A DNA stretch of 64,000 bases, from assembly GCF_012844305.1 (NCBI RefSeq), contig NZ_JABANE010000032.1, positions 16,569-80,568 on the forward strand. The letters are read 5' to 3'. Source of the stretch: Flammeovirga aprica JL-4. GTDB lineage: Bacteria > Bacteroidota > Bacteroidia > Cytophagales > Flammeovirgaceae. The first letter of the stretch is position 1, and every line of letters begins with the position of its first letter. Of the stretch, positions 16,996 to 25,799 are shown one piece after another. Under the pieces are notes generated by a model. That model was not told the DNA's origin. It saw only the letters and a program-made list of their open reading frames with translations, and searched no databases. A program made the translations under genes and the position numbers.

Positions 16996-18043
16996 TGTCT
17001 ACTTCTTTGGATAACTTTAAATCGAAAGAAAAAGTTGAACCTTTTTCTTCTTCACTTTCCAATGTGATGACGGTGTCATGTCTTTCCAGAATATGCTTAC
17101 AAATGGCCAATCCCAATCCAGATCCCCCTTGTTTTTTCGTTCTACTTTTCTCAACTCTGTAGAACCTTTCAAAGAGTCTGTTTTGATCTTCTAATGGAAT
17201 GCCAATGCCATTGTCTTTAACATGAACACTTACTGTATCTTCATTGACTTGCAAAATTACTTTAACAAAACCATTTTTGTTATTATACTTAATTCCGTTA
17301 ACAACTAAGTTGATTACCACCTGTTTTAGGCGGTTGTAATCTGCGTCAACATAGATAGGGTCATCATTTGGCACCTCTAAAGTAACAAGAATATTTTTCT
17401 TTTCTGCTTTTTGCTCTACTTGTTCTAATACATCAACGATCATTACCTGCAAATCAAACTCCTCAAATTCCATAGAAATTTCACCAGCTTCAATCTTAGA
17501 AACGGTCAAAAGGTCTTCCACAAGGATATTTAATGAGTTCAGGGATTTAGCGGCTTTTTTAAGAAAACGGTCTCTTACTTTCTTGTCGTCAATAGCGCCA
17601 TCCAGCAGGGTGAGTATAAAGCCTTGAGTAGCGAAAATGGGTGTTTTCAGTTCGTGTGAAATATTGGCCAGAAACTCTTTTCTGTATTGCTCCATCTGTT
17701 TCAGCTGTGCAATTTCCTCTTCTTTCATCTCCGCGTAATTTTTAATCTGCGACTTAATGCCAGAGATAGGGTTTTTCTCTTTTTGCATTAAGTTGAAAGT
17801 GTCTGGAGATGAAATCTGTTTGTTTCTTAGTTCGTGAATCTGACGGTGTATATTTCCAACTTCTTTGAAAAAGATAAATTCTAAAACAAAGTAGGTGAGG
17901 AGGAATGATGATGAAAAGGAAATAAGCATTCCCACCAGAATGCCGGTGTGCTCAATGCCCGTTGTTATGGAAAGAAAGGCGCCTGTAATACCGCCAATAC
18001 AAAGGGCTAGTAATAATGAAACTGATCTGGCGTTGAAAAACAT
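16976..18043 (-). CDS. sensor histidine kinase (PhoR-like)
   Basis: 355 residues: two membrane helices at about 5-27 and 33-58 with almost no periplasmic loop, a linker, the DHp domain with phospho-acceptor His130 in NISHELKTP, and an HATPase domain with N-box NLVVNGIKYNN, G1 DNGIGI and G2 GGSGLGLAI. With so small an outer domain it probably senses within the membrane or through partners. It follows its cognate response regulator after 101 bases that hold a hairpin. Its 3'-end overlaps the pseudouridine synthase gene. Confidence 0.88.
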   Translation of the reverse strand: MFFNARSVSLLLALCIGGITGAFLSITTGIEHTGILVGMLISFSSSFLLTYFVLEFIFFKEVGNIHRQIHELRNKQISSPDTFNLMQKEKNPISGIKSQIKNYAEMKEEEIAQLKQMEQYRKEFLANISHELKTPIFATQGFILTLLDGAIDDKKVRDRFLKKAAKSLNSLNILVEDLLTVSKIEAGEISMEFEEFDLQVMIVDVLEQVEQKAEKKNILVTLEVPNDDPIYVDADYNRLKQVVINLVVNGIKYNNKNGFVKVILQVNEDTVSVHVKDNGIGIPLEDQNRLFERFYRVEKSRTKKQGGSGLGLAICKHILERHDTVITLESEEEKGSTFSFDLKLSKEVDNEDSEF

Positions 18044-18060
18044 AAAATGATTCTTGAAAA

Positions 18061-18096
18061 TAAAACCTCATAACCTATAATAGGAAATGAGGTTTA
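18061..18096 (-). terminator. hairpin between response regulator and kinase genes, possible attenuator
   Basis: Stem AAACCTCAT/ATGAGGTTT with a smaller inner palindrome (TCCTAT/ATAGG), followed on the minus strand by TTTTATTTTC. It looks like a weak terminator placed inside the two-component operon. Confidence 0.55.
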
Positions 18097-18144
18097 TTGA
18101 TTTATAAGTTTGATTTGGAGTCAGATTTAACAGGAAGCATCCTC

Positions 18145-18834
18145 TTAGATCTCGAATTTATAACCAACACCTTTTACAGTTTTGATATATCCCTCTCCAA
18201 TTTTTTCTCTTACTCTTCTGATATGAACATCAACAGTTCTTGCTAAAACATACACATCAGTACCCCAAATGTTTCTCAAAAGATCATCTCTGTTGAATAC
18301 TTTATTAGGGCTTTCGGCTAAGAAGTAAAGCAATTCAAACTCTTTTTTAGGAAGTGTCTTCGCTTCACCGTCGATGTATAATGTATAGCTTGATTTGTCA
18401 ATTGAGAATTTATCAATATTGATGACATCTTTTTTCTTAGAAGAAGACTTGTTCTTTCTTTTGAAAATCGACTCAATTCTCTTCATCAAAGCTCTAGGTT
18501 TTACAGGCTTCACAATATAATCATCAGCACCCACATCAAATGCGGCTACTTCTGAATATTCTTCTGCACGGGCTGTCAAGAAGATTACGTGAGCATCAGT
18601 CAATTCAGGATTCTCCTTGATTTGTCTGCACGCCTCAACACCATCCATCACTGGCATCATAATATCTAAAATGATCAGTTCAGGGTGAAACTCCTTAGCA
18701 ACGCCAACCGCTTGTTTTCCATCATTAGCGGTCTTTACGTTATATCCCTCTTTCTGTAAATTGTAACTTAAAATCTCTACAATATCCGGCTCATCGTCCA
18801 CCACAAGAATTTTTCTCTCGATATCTGCTGCCAT
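18145..18834 (-). CDS. OmpR/PhoB-family response regulator
   Basis: 229 residues. Receiver domain with acidic pocket (DDEP), phosphorylatable Asp57 (LILDIMMP), Thr87 and Lys109 (YIVKP); a linker of basic residues (about 125-138); then a winged-helix DNA-binding domain with DVYVLARTVDVHIRRVREKIG and the terminal VKGVGYKFE. Partner of the downstream histidine kinase. The PhoB/PhoR-like family in Bacteroidota is often tied to phosphate or envelope stress; the actual signal here is unknown. Confidence 0.9.
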   Translation of the reverse strand: MAADIERKILVVDDEPDIVEILSYNLQKEGYNVKTANDGKQAVGVAKEFHPELIILDIMMPVMDGVEACRQIKENPELTDAHVIFLTARAEEYSEVAAFDVGADDYIVKPVKPRALMKRIESIFKRKNKSSSKKKDVINIDKFSIDKSSYTLYIDGEAKTLPKKEFELLYFLAESPNKVFNRDDLLRNIWGTDVYVLARTVDVHIRRVREKIGEGYIKTVKGVGYKFEI

Positions 18835-18981
18835 TTTAATTTGAAATTGATGTTAATTTATAATCTGAATTTAGCTCTAATTTAGAGTGCAAAGTTCATT
18901 CTTCAAAGAAATCAGCTTGCCTGTATAGATATACTTGCAATCTATTTACTGTTTGTTAACATTAAATTCAAAGAATGAGTA

Positions 18982-21279
18982 TTATATGCTTTGTTCTTGT
19001 TTGTAAAGTGAATTCAACTGAACGGAATCAATCACTACATTATGCTTCTGATGTAACTCTTCGATCCAGTTTTTCTCAAGGTATTCTTGATAATCAGCAA
19101 TCACACTGCCTTTACATTCGTCCAATGATTTTGTGGTTGGAGCTAAAATATCCTTGATTTCAACAATAAAGAATCGGTCGTTCTCCTCAAAAGTATATCT
19201 TCCTTTTTCCATTTTCAGATGATCCATATGAGGAATTTCATCTTTGGAGAAAGTGCCCTCTTTAAAAGATACTGATAAGTTATTATTGTTGTTTTTCTCT
19301 TTTACAAAATTTGCAGTGTTCGTAGAGTAGTATTTTACATCCACAACGCCTACAGCTCCTTCTTCAAAATTAGATTTAATTCTATTTTCAGGAATGCCAT
19401 TAGCAGTATATTGGTTAATGATTTTCTGAAGTCTTTTCGTCTTCATTGATTTATACTCTCCTTTATTCACTTCAACATTCAACAGTACAAAAAGAGATTT
19501 ATCTTGTTTCAGTACCTCAGCACTCTTCTTGATGTCGCTGATTCTACTTTTATAGAGGTAAGAACTGTTTTTCTTGAAAGTGATAGCTGATACTTCCGAT
19601 GGATATACTTGGTAATAATTAGAATCCAGCATTTCAATTGTTTCATTCATCAATTGCTTGCTTCCTGTGTTATAAATGGACATTACCGCTCTAGTGTCCC
19701 ACATATAACTGTTTTTGTTGGCCTCATAATAAGCTTCTAAACCTTTAGTATCTTGGCTTGCTTTGTTCCAAACACAATCTTCCATTACTCTAAATAGCAA
19801 CAAGCCGTCTTCGTATTCTTGTGCAAGGTGTTTGTATTCAGGGTATTTTTCAGGAAGGTTCTTTTTCTCCACTTCCAGTAAAACGATTTCTGAATATTTA
19901 TTGAAATGACTGTCTAATACCTCTTTCAAATCATCATTCTTAGATACTTTTTCATGTTCTACCAAGTAATCCAAGAAGTCATTGACAGTGATATTTTTAC
20001 CTTTTAGCGTAAATACATTTTTCTTAAGCACTTTGATGCTGATTTCCTCCGATTTCTTCCATTCATTCTTCAAATAAGAACTATCTACTAAAGAATAAGC
20101 TAATGATTTATTCTCATCAACAACAGTATAATTGTTATCTCTCTTTAATTTCTTGATGAAATCCTTTCTACTTGTCTGAGATCTACTGTCTTTTTTCACT
20201 TTACTGACTAGAGTAGGGTACAATGTTTCATAAGGAGCAACTGGCTCTTTTTTATACAAACGGATAATGTGCCACCCGAAATCAGTTTGAACAGGAACAG
20301 AAGTGTCTCCAATTTTTTCTAAAGAACTTACACCTTCTAAGAACTGAGGTGGGAAGCGCACTTCGCTAACCGGAGGTAAAACACCTTCCTGACTAGAAGA
20401 ACGTTTGTCATCAGAGAAATTAGCACACAACGTATTCCAGTCACCGCCATTTTGAAGACTGTCATAAATGCTGAATACTTTTTCTTTTGCTTCTTTCTTT
20501 TTCTCTTCCGTATCTCTAGGACCACTGTTGATCATGATATGCTGTACCTGAAGATTCCCGAAACGTTCTCTTTTGTCGTTTACCTTTAGCAGGTGATAAC
20601 CAAAACGTGTTTTAACCACATCAGATACGCTATCAATAGGAGTGTTGAATGCGGCTTCTTCAAACGGGTAAACCATCTGAAGCGATGTGAAGTACCCTAA
20701 GTTTCCTTTATTTCTCTTGGCCGAAGGATCTTCAGAATATTTGAAAGCTAATTCTTCAAAATCTTTACCTTCTTGAAGTTCTTTTTTGATCGACAGAACC
20801 TTGTTGTAAGCAGTTAAAGTATCTTCAGGAGAAGCATTTTCTTCTACTTTGATCAAGAGGTGAGAGGCATTGACCTCAATTTTTTGTCTTTCATATGCTT
20901 GCTTTACCAGACTGTCATTGAAAACAGACTCAGTAAGGTAAGGTTCCTCTAACTGATGCAGATACATTTTGTACTCTGATTTGAAATCAGGGAGCGTGTC
21001 GTATCCTAAGTCAACAGCCTCAGCTACTTTCAATTTGAAATTGATAAATAACTCCAGATAGTTGTCTATGCTGTTTTGAGAATAAAACGCACTATCATTC
21101 ACGTAGTTTTTCTCATAGAGATAAATAAAATTTTCTTTGGAGATGTTGTTTCCATCAATACTGATGATTTTTTCTTCCTTGGTTAAGTCTGATTTCTTCC
21201 CAAAAGGTGAATTCGCACATCCATAAAATAATTGAGAAGTTGTAATTAATAAGAAAAAATATAACGTATACTTTAGCAT
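18982..21279 (-). CDS. parvulin-type peptidyl-prolyl isomerase lipoprotein (SurA/PpiD-like)
   Basis: I start at ATG 21279, giving a lipoprotein signal with Cys in FYGC (residue 21); the longer frame adds 44 residues with no signal. The 765-residue protein has a SurA-like N-terminal helical region (about 30-115) and two rotamase domains, about 120-230 (ASHLLIKV, GNLGYF, GYHLLKV) and 235-345 (VQHIMI, GVLPPV, GWHIIRL). The rest is a long helical C-terminal region with another chaperone-like segment. Probably a periplasmic chaperone for outer membrane proteins. It lies next to bamD in the same direction, which fits that role; each gene has its own promoter and bamD its own terminator side. Confidence 0.85.
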   Translation of the reverse strand: MLKYTLYFFLLITTSQLFYGCANSPFGKKSDLTKEEKIISIDGNNISKENFIYLYEKNYVNDSAFYSQNSIDNYLELFINFKLKVAEAVDLGYDTLPDFKSEYKMYLHQLEEPYLTESVFNDSLVKQAYERQKIEVNASHLLIKVEENASPEDTLTAYNKVLSIKKELQEGKDFEELAFKYSEDPSAKRNKGNLGYFTSLQMVYPFEEAAFNTPIDSVSDVVKTRFGYHLLKVNDKRERFGNLQVQHIMINSGPRDTEEKKKEAKEKVFSIYDSLQNGGDWNTLCANFSDDKRSSSQEGVLPPVSEVRFPPQFLEGVSSLEKIGDTSVPVQTDFGWHIIRLYKKEPVAPYETLYPTLVSKVKKDSRSQTSRKDFIKKLKRDNNYTVVDENKSLAYSLVDSSYLKNEWKKSEEISIKVLKKNVFTLKGKNITVNDFLDYLVEHEKVSKNDDLKEVLDSHFNKYSEIVLLEVEKKNLPEKYPEYKHLAQEYEDGLLLFRVMEDCVWNKASQDTKGLEAYYEANKNSYMWDTRAVMSIYNTGSKQLMNETIEMLDSNYYQVYPSEVSAITFKKNSSYLYKSRISDIKKSAEVLKQDKSLFVLLNVEVNKGEYKSMKTKRLQKIINQYTANGIPENRIKSNFEEGAVGVVDVKYYSTNTANFVKEKNNNNNLSVSFKEGTFSKDEIPHMDHLKMEKGRYTFEENDRFFIVEIKDILAPTTKSLDECKGSVIADYQEYLEKNWIEELHQKHNVVIDSVQLNSLYKQEQSI

Positions 21280-21301
21280 AACTTGATTTAAAAAATTCCA
21301 A

Positions 21302-21309
21302 CAAAAGTA
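21302..21309 (-). promoter_or_regulatory. -7 promoter element for the parvulin gene
   Basis: Minus strand TACTTTTG, a match to TAnnTTTG, 22 bases before the chosen start codon. It supports the ATG at 21279 over the longer frame, whose start would lie upstream of the promoter. Confidence 0.5.
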
Positions 21310-21495
21310 GTAGGAATGTGAAGAACGACGAAATTTGTCAGTTTTGTACTTTAAAGTACTACTTGAGAAAGTTTGTTCAGCACATGTTTCTCCTCTAAAA
21401 AAACAGGTCAAAACATGCTCTTTAATACTCAGGCATTAAATATGTCTTATTTCTCTGAATAATTCAAACGAAAAAGAGTACTATTTACAATAAAA

Positions 21496-21522
21496 AAGCC
21501 ACCTAATTAAATTAGATGGCTT
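21496..21522 (-). terminator. rho-independent terminator of bamD
   Basis: Stem AAGCCAtCTAAT/ATTAGgTGGCTT (one mismatch) followed on the minus strand by a T-run; 21 bases after the bamD stop codon. Confidence 0.85.
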
Positions 21523-21543
21523 CTTTTGATGATTGACAGCAAA

Positions 21544-22524
21544 TTATTTGTCTCCTCTTTCCGCTTCCTGCGTTTGTTCTAAATTCTTTGCTCTCTTTCT
21601 TTTATCTCTTTTAGACTCCTTAGGTCCTTGCTCTTCCAGCTTTTCTGCTTCTGCCTTTGTGATTTTACCAGCAGCTGCTTCCGCTTCAATTTTGGCTTTC
21701 TCTTTCTCCCATGCCGCTTTCTTCTGCAAGTGCTTTTTCAAGTCTTTGTCTACAGTTGTTTTCAGCTTTTGAGCATCAGCATATGGGCTAGTGCTAGAGT
21801 ATCTTTCTCCGAACTTTTTATACGTTTTTAAAGACTCCTCATATCTTTCCTGTTGTTTGTCGAAAACAGAAATTTTAGCTAACTCATATTCAGCTTCCAT
21901 TTTCTTATACATTACTTCAGGTTTGAAATCTGAGTCAGGGTAATCCTTCATAAAGTTGTCATAAGCAATTGCCGCCGCTTTATAATAACGCAAGTGAGAA
22001 TACTGCTTTGAAATTTCAAAAGCTTTTAATTCCAATCTTGCTCTCAATTCATCAATTAAGTCGTTACATTGCTTAGCATATTGGCTTGTAGGATATCTGT
22101 TGATGAAGTTCTGAAGTTCTTCAATCGCTGTTTCAGTACCCGACTGATCCAGGTTGTAATCAGGTGTATCTTTATACAAAGAATAACCATTCATAAAAAG
22201 GGCCTCCTCTGCAAACGGGCTTCGGTTATACGTTTCGTAAAAACTCTTGAAGTGATGAGAAGCAATTAAATACTGCTTTTGCTCGTATTGACTGTAAGCA
22301 TAATAAAATTGGATTTTCTCATATTCGGCCGCACCAACAAATGCACCCATAATGTCTTCAAATAAAACAGATGCTTTATAGAAGTCTTTATTGTCATAAT
22401 AATTTAGAGCGGCATCGTATTTTTCGTTGATGTCTCTACTCTTTGATATTTTCGAAAACTTAGAACAAGAGAAGGAAAATGTACCTAAAATTGCACAAGC
22501 TAGTATGATCTTCTTTCTTAACAT
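21544..22524 (-). CDS. bamD: outer membrane protein assembly factor BamD
   Basis: I start at ATG 22524, which begins a lipoprotein signal MLRKKIILACAILG with Cys20 in SFSC; a frame 20 codons longer lacks a signal. The 326 residues contain TPR-like helix pairs (about 35-235) with the BamD hallmarks: YDAALNYYDNKDFYKASVLFED, FAEEALFMNGYSLY, NRYPTSQYAKQCNDLIDELRARLE and KDYPDSDFKPEVMYKK. A charged Lys/Glu/Ala-rich tail (about 255-326) extends beyond usual BamD length. As part of the BAM complex it helps insert beta-barrel proteins. A promoter element directly abuts the start codon. Confidence 0.88.
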   Translation of the reverse strand: MLRKKIILACAILGTFSFSCSKFSKISKSRDINEKYDAALNYYDNKDFYKASVLFEDIMGAFVGAAEYEKIQFYYAYSQYEQKQYLIASHHFKSFYETYNRSPFAEEALFMNGYSLYKDTPDYNLDQSGTETAIEELQNFINRYPTSQYAKQCNDLIDELRARLELKAFEISKQYSHLRYYKAAAIAYDNFMKDYPDSDFKPEVMYKKMEAEYELAKISVFDKQQERYEESLKTYKKFGERYSSTSPYADAQKLKTTVDKDLKKHLQKKAAWEKEKAKIEAEAAAGKITKAEAEKLEEQGPKESKRDKRKRAKNLEQTQEAERGDK

Positions 22525-22529
22525 AACTG

Positions 22530-22537
22530 CAAAACTA
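22530..22537 (-). promoter_or_regulatory. -7 promoter element abutting bamD start
   Basis: Minus strand TAGTTTTG, then five bases, then the ATG of bamD. If used, transcription would start at or next to the start codon. Confidence 0.45.
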
Positions 22538-22778
22538 GATTTGTGTACCCTTAAATAAAAAGGAATAAGTGGCTTTGTCTCCAAAAAGTTTGTAATCTAT
22601 TGATTTAGGGACTATTAAAATTTCGGTACAATTCATATTTTTTTGTATCCAGTAAAAATTTAGCGTAAAAATAACAGAATAAGTACCTAGTCAAAAAAAA
22701 GTGCATGAAAAAAGTGATGCAAAGTGAAATCAGCTTCTTTCTGCCATAAATATATCAATTAGGTATTTGCTAAAACAA

Positions 22779-22807
22779 AGACCCCCTTTTTGTGCAAAAG
22801 GAGGTCT
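22779..22807 (-). terminator. rho-independent terminator of the sigma operon
   Basis: Minus strand stem AGACCTCCTTTT/AAAAAGGGGGTCT with a 4-base loop (GCAC), followed by a T-rich stretch. It ends the ECF sigma/anti-sigma/DUF4097 operon. Confidence 0.85.
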
Positions 22808-22840
22808 CTGATTTCTATTTTTTTTATAATCAATTCAGTT

Positions 22841-23854
22841 TTAGTTGAATTTTATACTTCCGTAAGCGGATTTGACATAAATTTTCTTATCAGAATCTTT
22901 CTTTATCCTATAACCGGCATATTCAGCTGAAGTATTGTGCTCAATTGATTTGTTGATTTCTACACCGTCAGCATTATTCTTAAAACTACCGTACCTTGTT
23001 GCTGCACTAAATTGGAAAGGTGTGTTTTCTTCAAAACCAATCTTGATAGAGCCGTATGCGGTCTCAGCATTGATTTCCACAAAAGAGCTTGCCACTTCTT
23101 CCACTTTGATACTGCCATAATCGGCTTCGTAATTAAGAGAATTTCTTAAGGTATTGATCTCAAAATTAGAGTAAGCACTTTCACCTTCAATTGAGCCAGC
23201 AGTACCAATACTTATGTTTCCGTATTTATCATCTATTTCTAGCTTGTTGGCTTGACCTATGTTCAATTTGCCAAGGTAACGTGATCTAACTTCTCCTTTC
23301 TCAATAAAATCAATATCACCGCTTCCGTAACTGATTTTAATTTCATTCGATGATCCATTAAGGTCTTTAGTTTTTAATGAGCCATAAGCAACGTCCAGTA
23401 CTGAAGAGCCATTAATGCTTTCAGTGGTAATTGACCCGTATTTATTATGAAAATCGATATTGATGTCTTGAGGAGCAGAAATGTTATAAATGATTTTAAA
23501 CCCTTTTTTGTTATTGATATTTGTACTGCTTGGAACAATAGTTTCAAAATGAACATTGCGTCCTGAAGATTGATTGACCACTCTGATTTCTTCTAACAGT
23601 GCTAACGCTTTTTTCTCCGAAGAGTGCCAAGCTTGTATAACGACTTCAACTTCAACATTTTTTTGATCCTTTGAGGTTTCAAGAATTACATCACCAAACT
23701 TATTTTCAATGGTAATAAGTGATGTTTCATCTATTTTACTAAAAGTTTCATTTATCTTTTTTTCCTTCAAATTTGGCTGTTGCCCAAACGCTAATGTCAC
23801 GGACAGCAAGAAAAGAATCGCTGTATTATATACTATATTGTTGTTTTTCTTCAT
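22841..23854 (-). CDS. DUF4097-like secreted beta-repeat protein
   Basis: 337 residues with a signal peptide ending FGQ (about 25). After a short N-terminal region the protein consists of repeated strands with a recurring YGSI/YGSL/YGNI/YGSF element (at least eight, e.g. NKYGSITTES, AYGSLKTKD, DKYGNISIG, DYGSIKVEE, AYGSIKIGF, RYGSFKN, AYGSIKFN), which is the adhesin-like right-handed beta-helix pattern of DUF4097. Such proteins are commonly encoded with ECF sigma and anti-sigma factors in Bacteroidota. Its start overlaps the end of the anti-sigma gene by 29 bases, so it is translationally coupled. Function unknown; it may be a target or a cell-surface sensor of that sigma system. Confidence 0.75.
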   Translation of the reverse strand: MKKNNNIVYNTAILFLLSVTLAFGQQPNLKEKKINETFSKIDETSLITIENKFGDVILETSKDQKNVEVEVVIQAWHSSEKKALALLEEIRVVNQSSGRNVHFETIVPSSTNINNKKGFKIIYNISAPQDINIDFHNKYGSITTESINGSSVLDVAYGSLKTKDLNGSSNEIKISYGSGDIDFIEKGEVRSRYLGKLNIGQANKLEIDDKYGNISIGTAGSIEGESAYSNFEINTLRNSLNYEADYGSIKVEEVASSFVEINAETAYGSIKIGFEENTPFQFSAATRYGSFKNNADGVEINKSIEHNTSAEYAGYRIKKDSDKKIYVKSAYGSIKFN

Positions 23855-24611
23855 GATTCCTCTTTGGTTTAGTAGAGTTGATAATAATTTCCATTTGTTT
23901 GTTTAGGAGCTCAATTTGAAGCTCAAGATTGATCACCATTTGTTTTCTTACAATCTCTGGTTCAGCACTTGTTGATGCCTCTTTTTTCAACGCCTTGTAG
24001 TTTCGTTGAAGGTGTTTTAATTGAACACTGAAATCGTCAAGTAGCTTAATGTCTTCAAAGTCTAATGCATTGATCTGCATTTTTTTATTAGAAATAAGCG
24101 TCATGTAATAATCTTCTGCCTGTTCCCATTCTGAATTTTGAGAAGCAACGGGGGTAGATTCATCAACAGTATTAAAATTACTATTGCCAAACCACCCAAT
24201 ACCTACGCCAATAATTAATACTGCCGCTACAGATAACCACTGTTTGCTGAAAAGTAATTTTACTTCTTTGGTCTCCTGTTGGGGTGTATTTTCTTTTTCT
24301 TCTTCATCTAACGCGTTTTCAATTTTATCCCAAAGACCTTTTGGGGCATCAAATTTATTAAGAGAAGAATTTTGAATCACTTCGTCAATCTGCTGTTCCT
24401 GAAGTGGCTCATTGCGGAGTTCTTTTTCAATCCTTGACCAGATTTTGTCTGAAGGTTGATGATAGTTTTTTATGTCAGATCTCAAACGGACCACCTCTTT
24501 TTCAAGGTTGTCGTTTAATATTTCTTCAAATCTTTGATTACATCCATCAGAGGGTGTTAAGGCATCTAACTTTCCTCTATTTTCAAGGATGAATTTTTCA
24601 ATTTTATCCAT
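23826..24611 (-). CDS. putative anti-sigma factor, single-pass membrane protein
   Basis: 261 residues: a cytosolic N-terminal part (1 to about 125) with two repeats of the form IWSRIEKEL and LWDKIENAL, one membrane helix at about 128-147 (WLSVAAVLIIGVGIGWF), and a periplasmic coiled-coil-rich C-terminus. There is no zinc-binding HxxxCxxC motif. Placement 12 bases after an ECF sigma factor gene makes it the likely anti-sigma factor. The periplasmic part would take the signal. Assigned by topology and context rather than a clear domain match. Confidence 0.75.
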   Translation of the reverse strand: MDKIEKFILENRGKLDALTPSDGCNQRFEEILNDNLEKEVVRLRSDIKNYHQPSDKIWSRIEKELRNEPLQEQQIDEVIQNSSLNKFDAPKGLWDKIENALDEEEKENTPQQETKEVKLLFSKQWLSVAAVLIIGVGIGWFGNSNFNTVDESTPVASQNSEWEQAEDYYMTLISNKKMQINALDFEDIKLLDDFSVQLKHLQRNYKALKKEASTSAEPEIVRKQMVINLELQIELLNKQMEIIINSTKPKRNHEEKQQYSI

Positions 24612-24623
24612 AGTAAAGAGAAT

Positions 24624-25151
24624 TTAGAGTGATACTTTTAAAATATCTTTCAGTTTCTTTTTCGCTCTGCTGTACTGTGACTTAGAAGCTGATTCACTGA
24701 TGTTCAAAATTTGGGATATTTCCTTGTGGTCATATCCTTCCAATAAATACAAAGAAAAAACAATGCGATAACCGTCAGGCAATAGTTGAATAGCTTCTCG
24801 GATTCTGTCAATATTCAATATCAAATCAATGTCTTGTTCGCCCTCATTGTCCAAATGGTCAGGAATTCGTCCTTCTTCCATTTCCACAAGTTCAAGACGT
24901 CTCTTTTTTACATGGTTGATGGAGTGGTTCACAACAATTCTTTTGAGCCATGAACCAAAAGAAGAAGTCCCTTTAAACTGGTCTAGATTTCTAAAAGCAC
25001 TTAGAAAGGCTTCCTGCAGTATGTCTTCCGCTTCTTCAAGGTTGTTGATGATGCGGACACATATATTATACATTGCTTTTGAATATTGCTGATAGAGTTC
25101 AAATTGAGCTTTTCTATCGCCCTCTTTGCATCTTTCTATTATCGCTGTCAT
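24624..25151 (-). CDS. ECF-type RNA polymerase sigma factor
   Basis: 175 residues, typical sigma-70 region 2 and region 4 only. Region 2 includes YNICVRIINNLEEAEDILQEAFL and FGSWLKRIVVNHSINHVKK (about 28-81); region 4 (about 118-170) holds LPDGYRIVFSLYLLEGYDHKEIS and the recognition helix SASKSQYSRAKKKLK. First gene of a three-gene operon with its probable anti-sigma factor and a DUF4097 protein. It probably directs transcription of envelope genes in response to a surface signal, as for related ECF systems (inference). Confidence 0.92.
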   Translation of the reverse strand: MTAIIERCKEGDRKAQFELYQQYSKAMYNICVRIINNLEEAEDILQEAFLSAFRNLDQFKGTSSFGSWLKRIVVNHSINHVKKRRLELVEMEEGRIPDHLDNEGEQDIDLILNIDRIREAIQLLPDGYRIVFSLYLLEGYDHKEISQILNISESASKSQYSRAKKKLKDILKVSL

Positions 25152-25225
25152 AAGTTTTTGCTTTGTTTACTTTAAAGACAGCTTAAGATACTCAGGGTTG
25201 CATAAGGAATAAAAAAAATAGTCTG

Positions 25226-25645
25226 CTAGTTGCAATTTTTACAAGTGCCAATGATTAAGTAGTTGGTTTCCTTAGAAGTATATCCTTCAGGAAGTTTTAC
25301 AGGAGTAATTTGCAAATCATCCATGCATTCAGTATTGCCGCATACTTGGCATTTGAAGTGCACATGATCATGACTGTGGTGTGAGTGCGAGCAATGCTCT
25401 GTATTGCACATAGCATATTTCACAATTGAGTTTTCATCAATCACTCTATGTAAAATACCTACCTCTATAAATGTTTTGAGAGTACGGTAAATAGTAGCAC
25501 GGTCACATAAACCTATCAGTTTTTCTTCGATAATGTTTTCACTCAAGGCGATATTACTATCTCTGAAAATATTGATAATGCTGATTCTTCCTGTAGTTCT
25601 ACGTAATTTGTAGTCGTTTAATATTTCAATGGCTTCTGTACTCAT
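25226..25645 (-). CDS. Fur-family metal-dependent repressor
   Basis: 139 residues. N-terminal winged helix with the Fur recognition pattern DRATIYRTLKTFIEVGILHRV (about 48-68), then a metal-binding C-terminal part with a histidine-rich stretch CSHSHHSHDHVHFKC and two CxxC-type pairs (CQVCG and CKNC at the end) for structural zinc. The dense His run suggests a zinc sensor (Zur-like) rather than PerR; the type cannot be fixed from sequence alone. Single gene with a -7 element placed right against its start codon. Confidence 0.85.
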   Translation of the reverse strand: MSTEAIEILNDYKLRRTTGRISIINIFRDSNIALSENIIEEKLIGLCDRATIYRTLKTFIEVGILHRVIDENSIVKYAMCNTEHCSHSHHSHDHVHFKCQVCGNTECMDDLQITPVKLPEGYTSKETNYLIIGTCKNCN

Positions 25646-25649
25646 ACTG

Positions 25650-25657
25650 CAAAATTA
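25650..25657 (-). promoter_or_regulatory. -7 promoter element abutting the fur-family gene start
   Basis: Minus strand TAATTTTG followed by four bases and the ATG. The arrangement matches those at bamD and the VF530 gene. Confidence 0.45.
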
Positions 25658-25725
25658 CTTGAAAGCGTCATAAATACATATTCTCTTTTTGAAAAATTTC
25701 AATATAATGAGCTTTAATAACATAA

Positions 25726-25763
25726 AAAGCCTTACAACCAATGAGATAGAGGTGTAAGGCTTT
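25726..25763 (-). terminator. rho-independent terminator
   Basis: A perfect 11-bp stem AAAGCCTTACA/TGTAAGGCTTT with T-run on the minus strand, 36 bases after the stop codon of the unknown gene at 25800. Confidence 0.88.
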
Positions 25764-25799
25764 CTGAGTGAATCAGCATTTGAGTACTGAAACTTCTCT

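Noticed and set aside
19048..19060. A TGTAACTCTT match to the shared promoter module
   Set aside because: It is inside the parvulin coding sequence and lacks the other two boxes at the right spacing.
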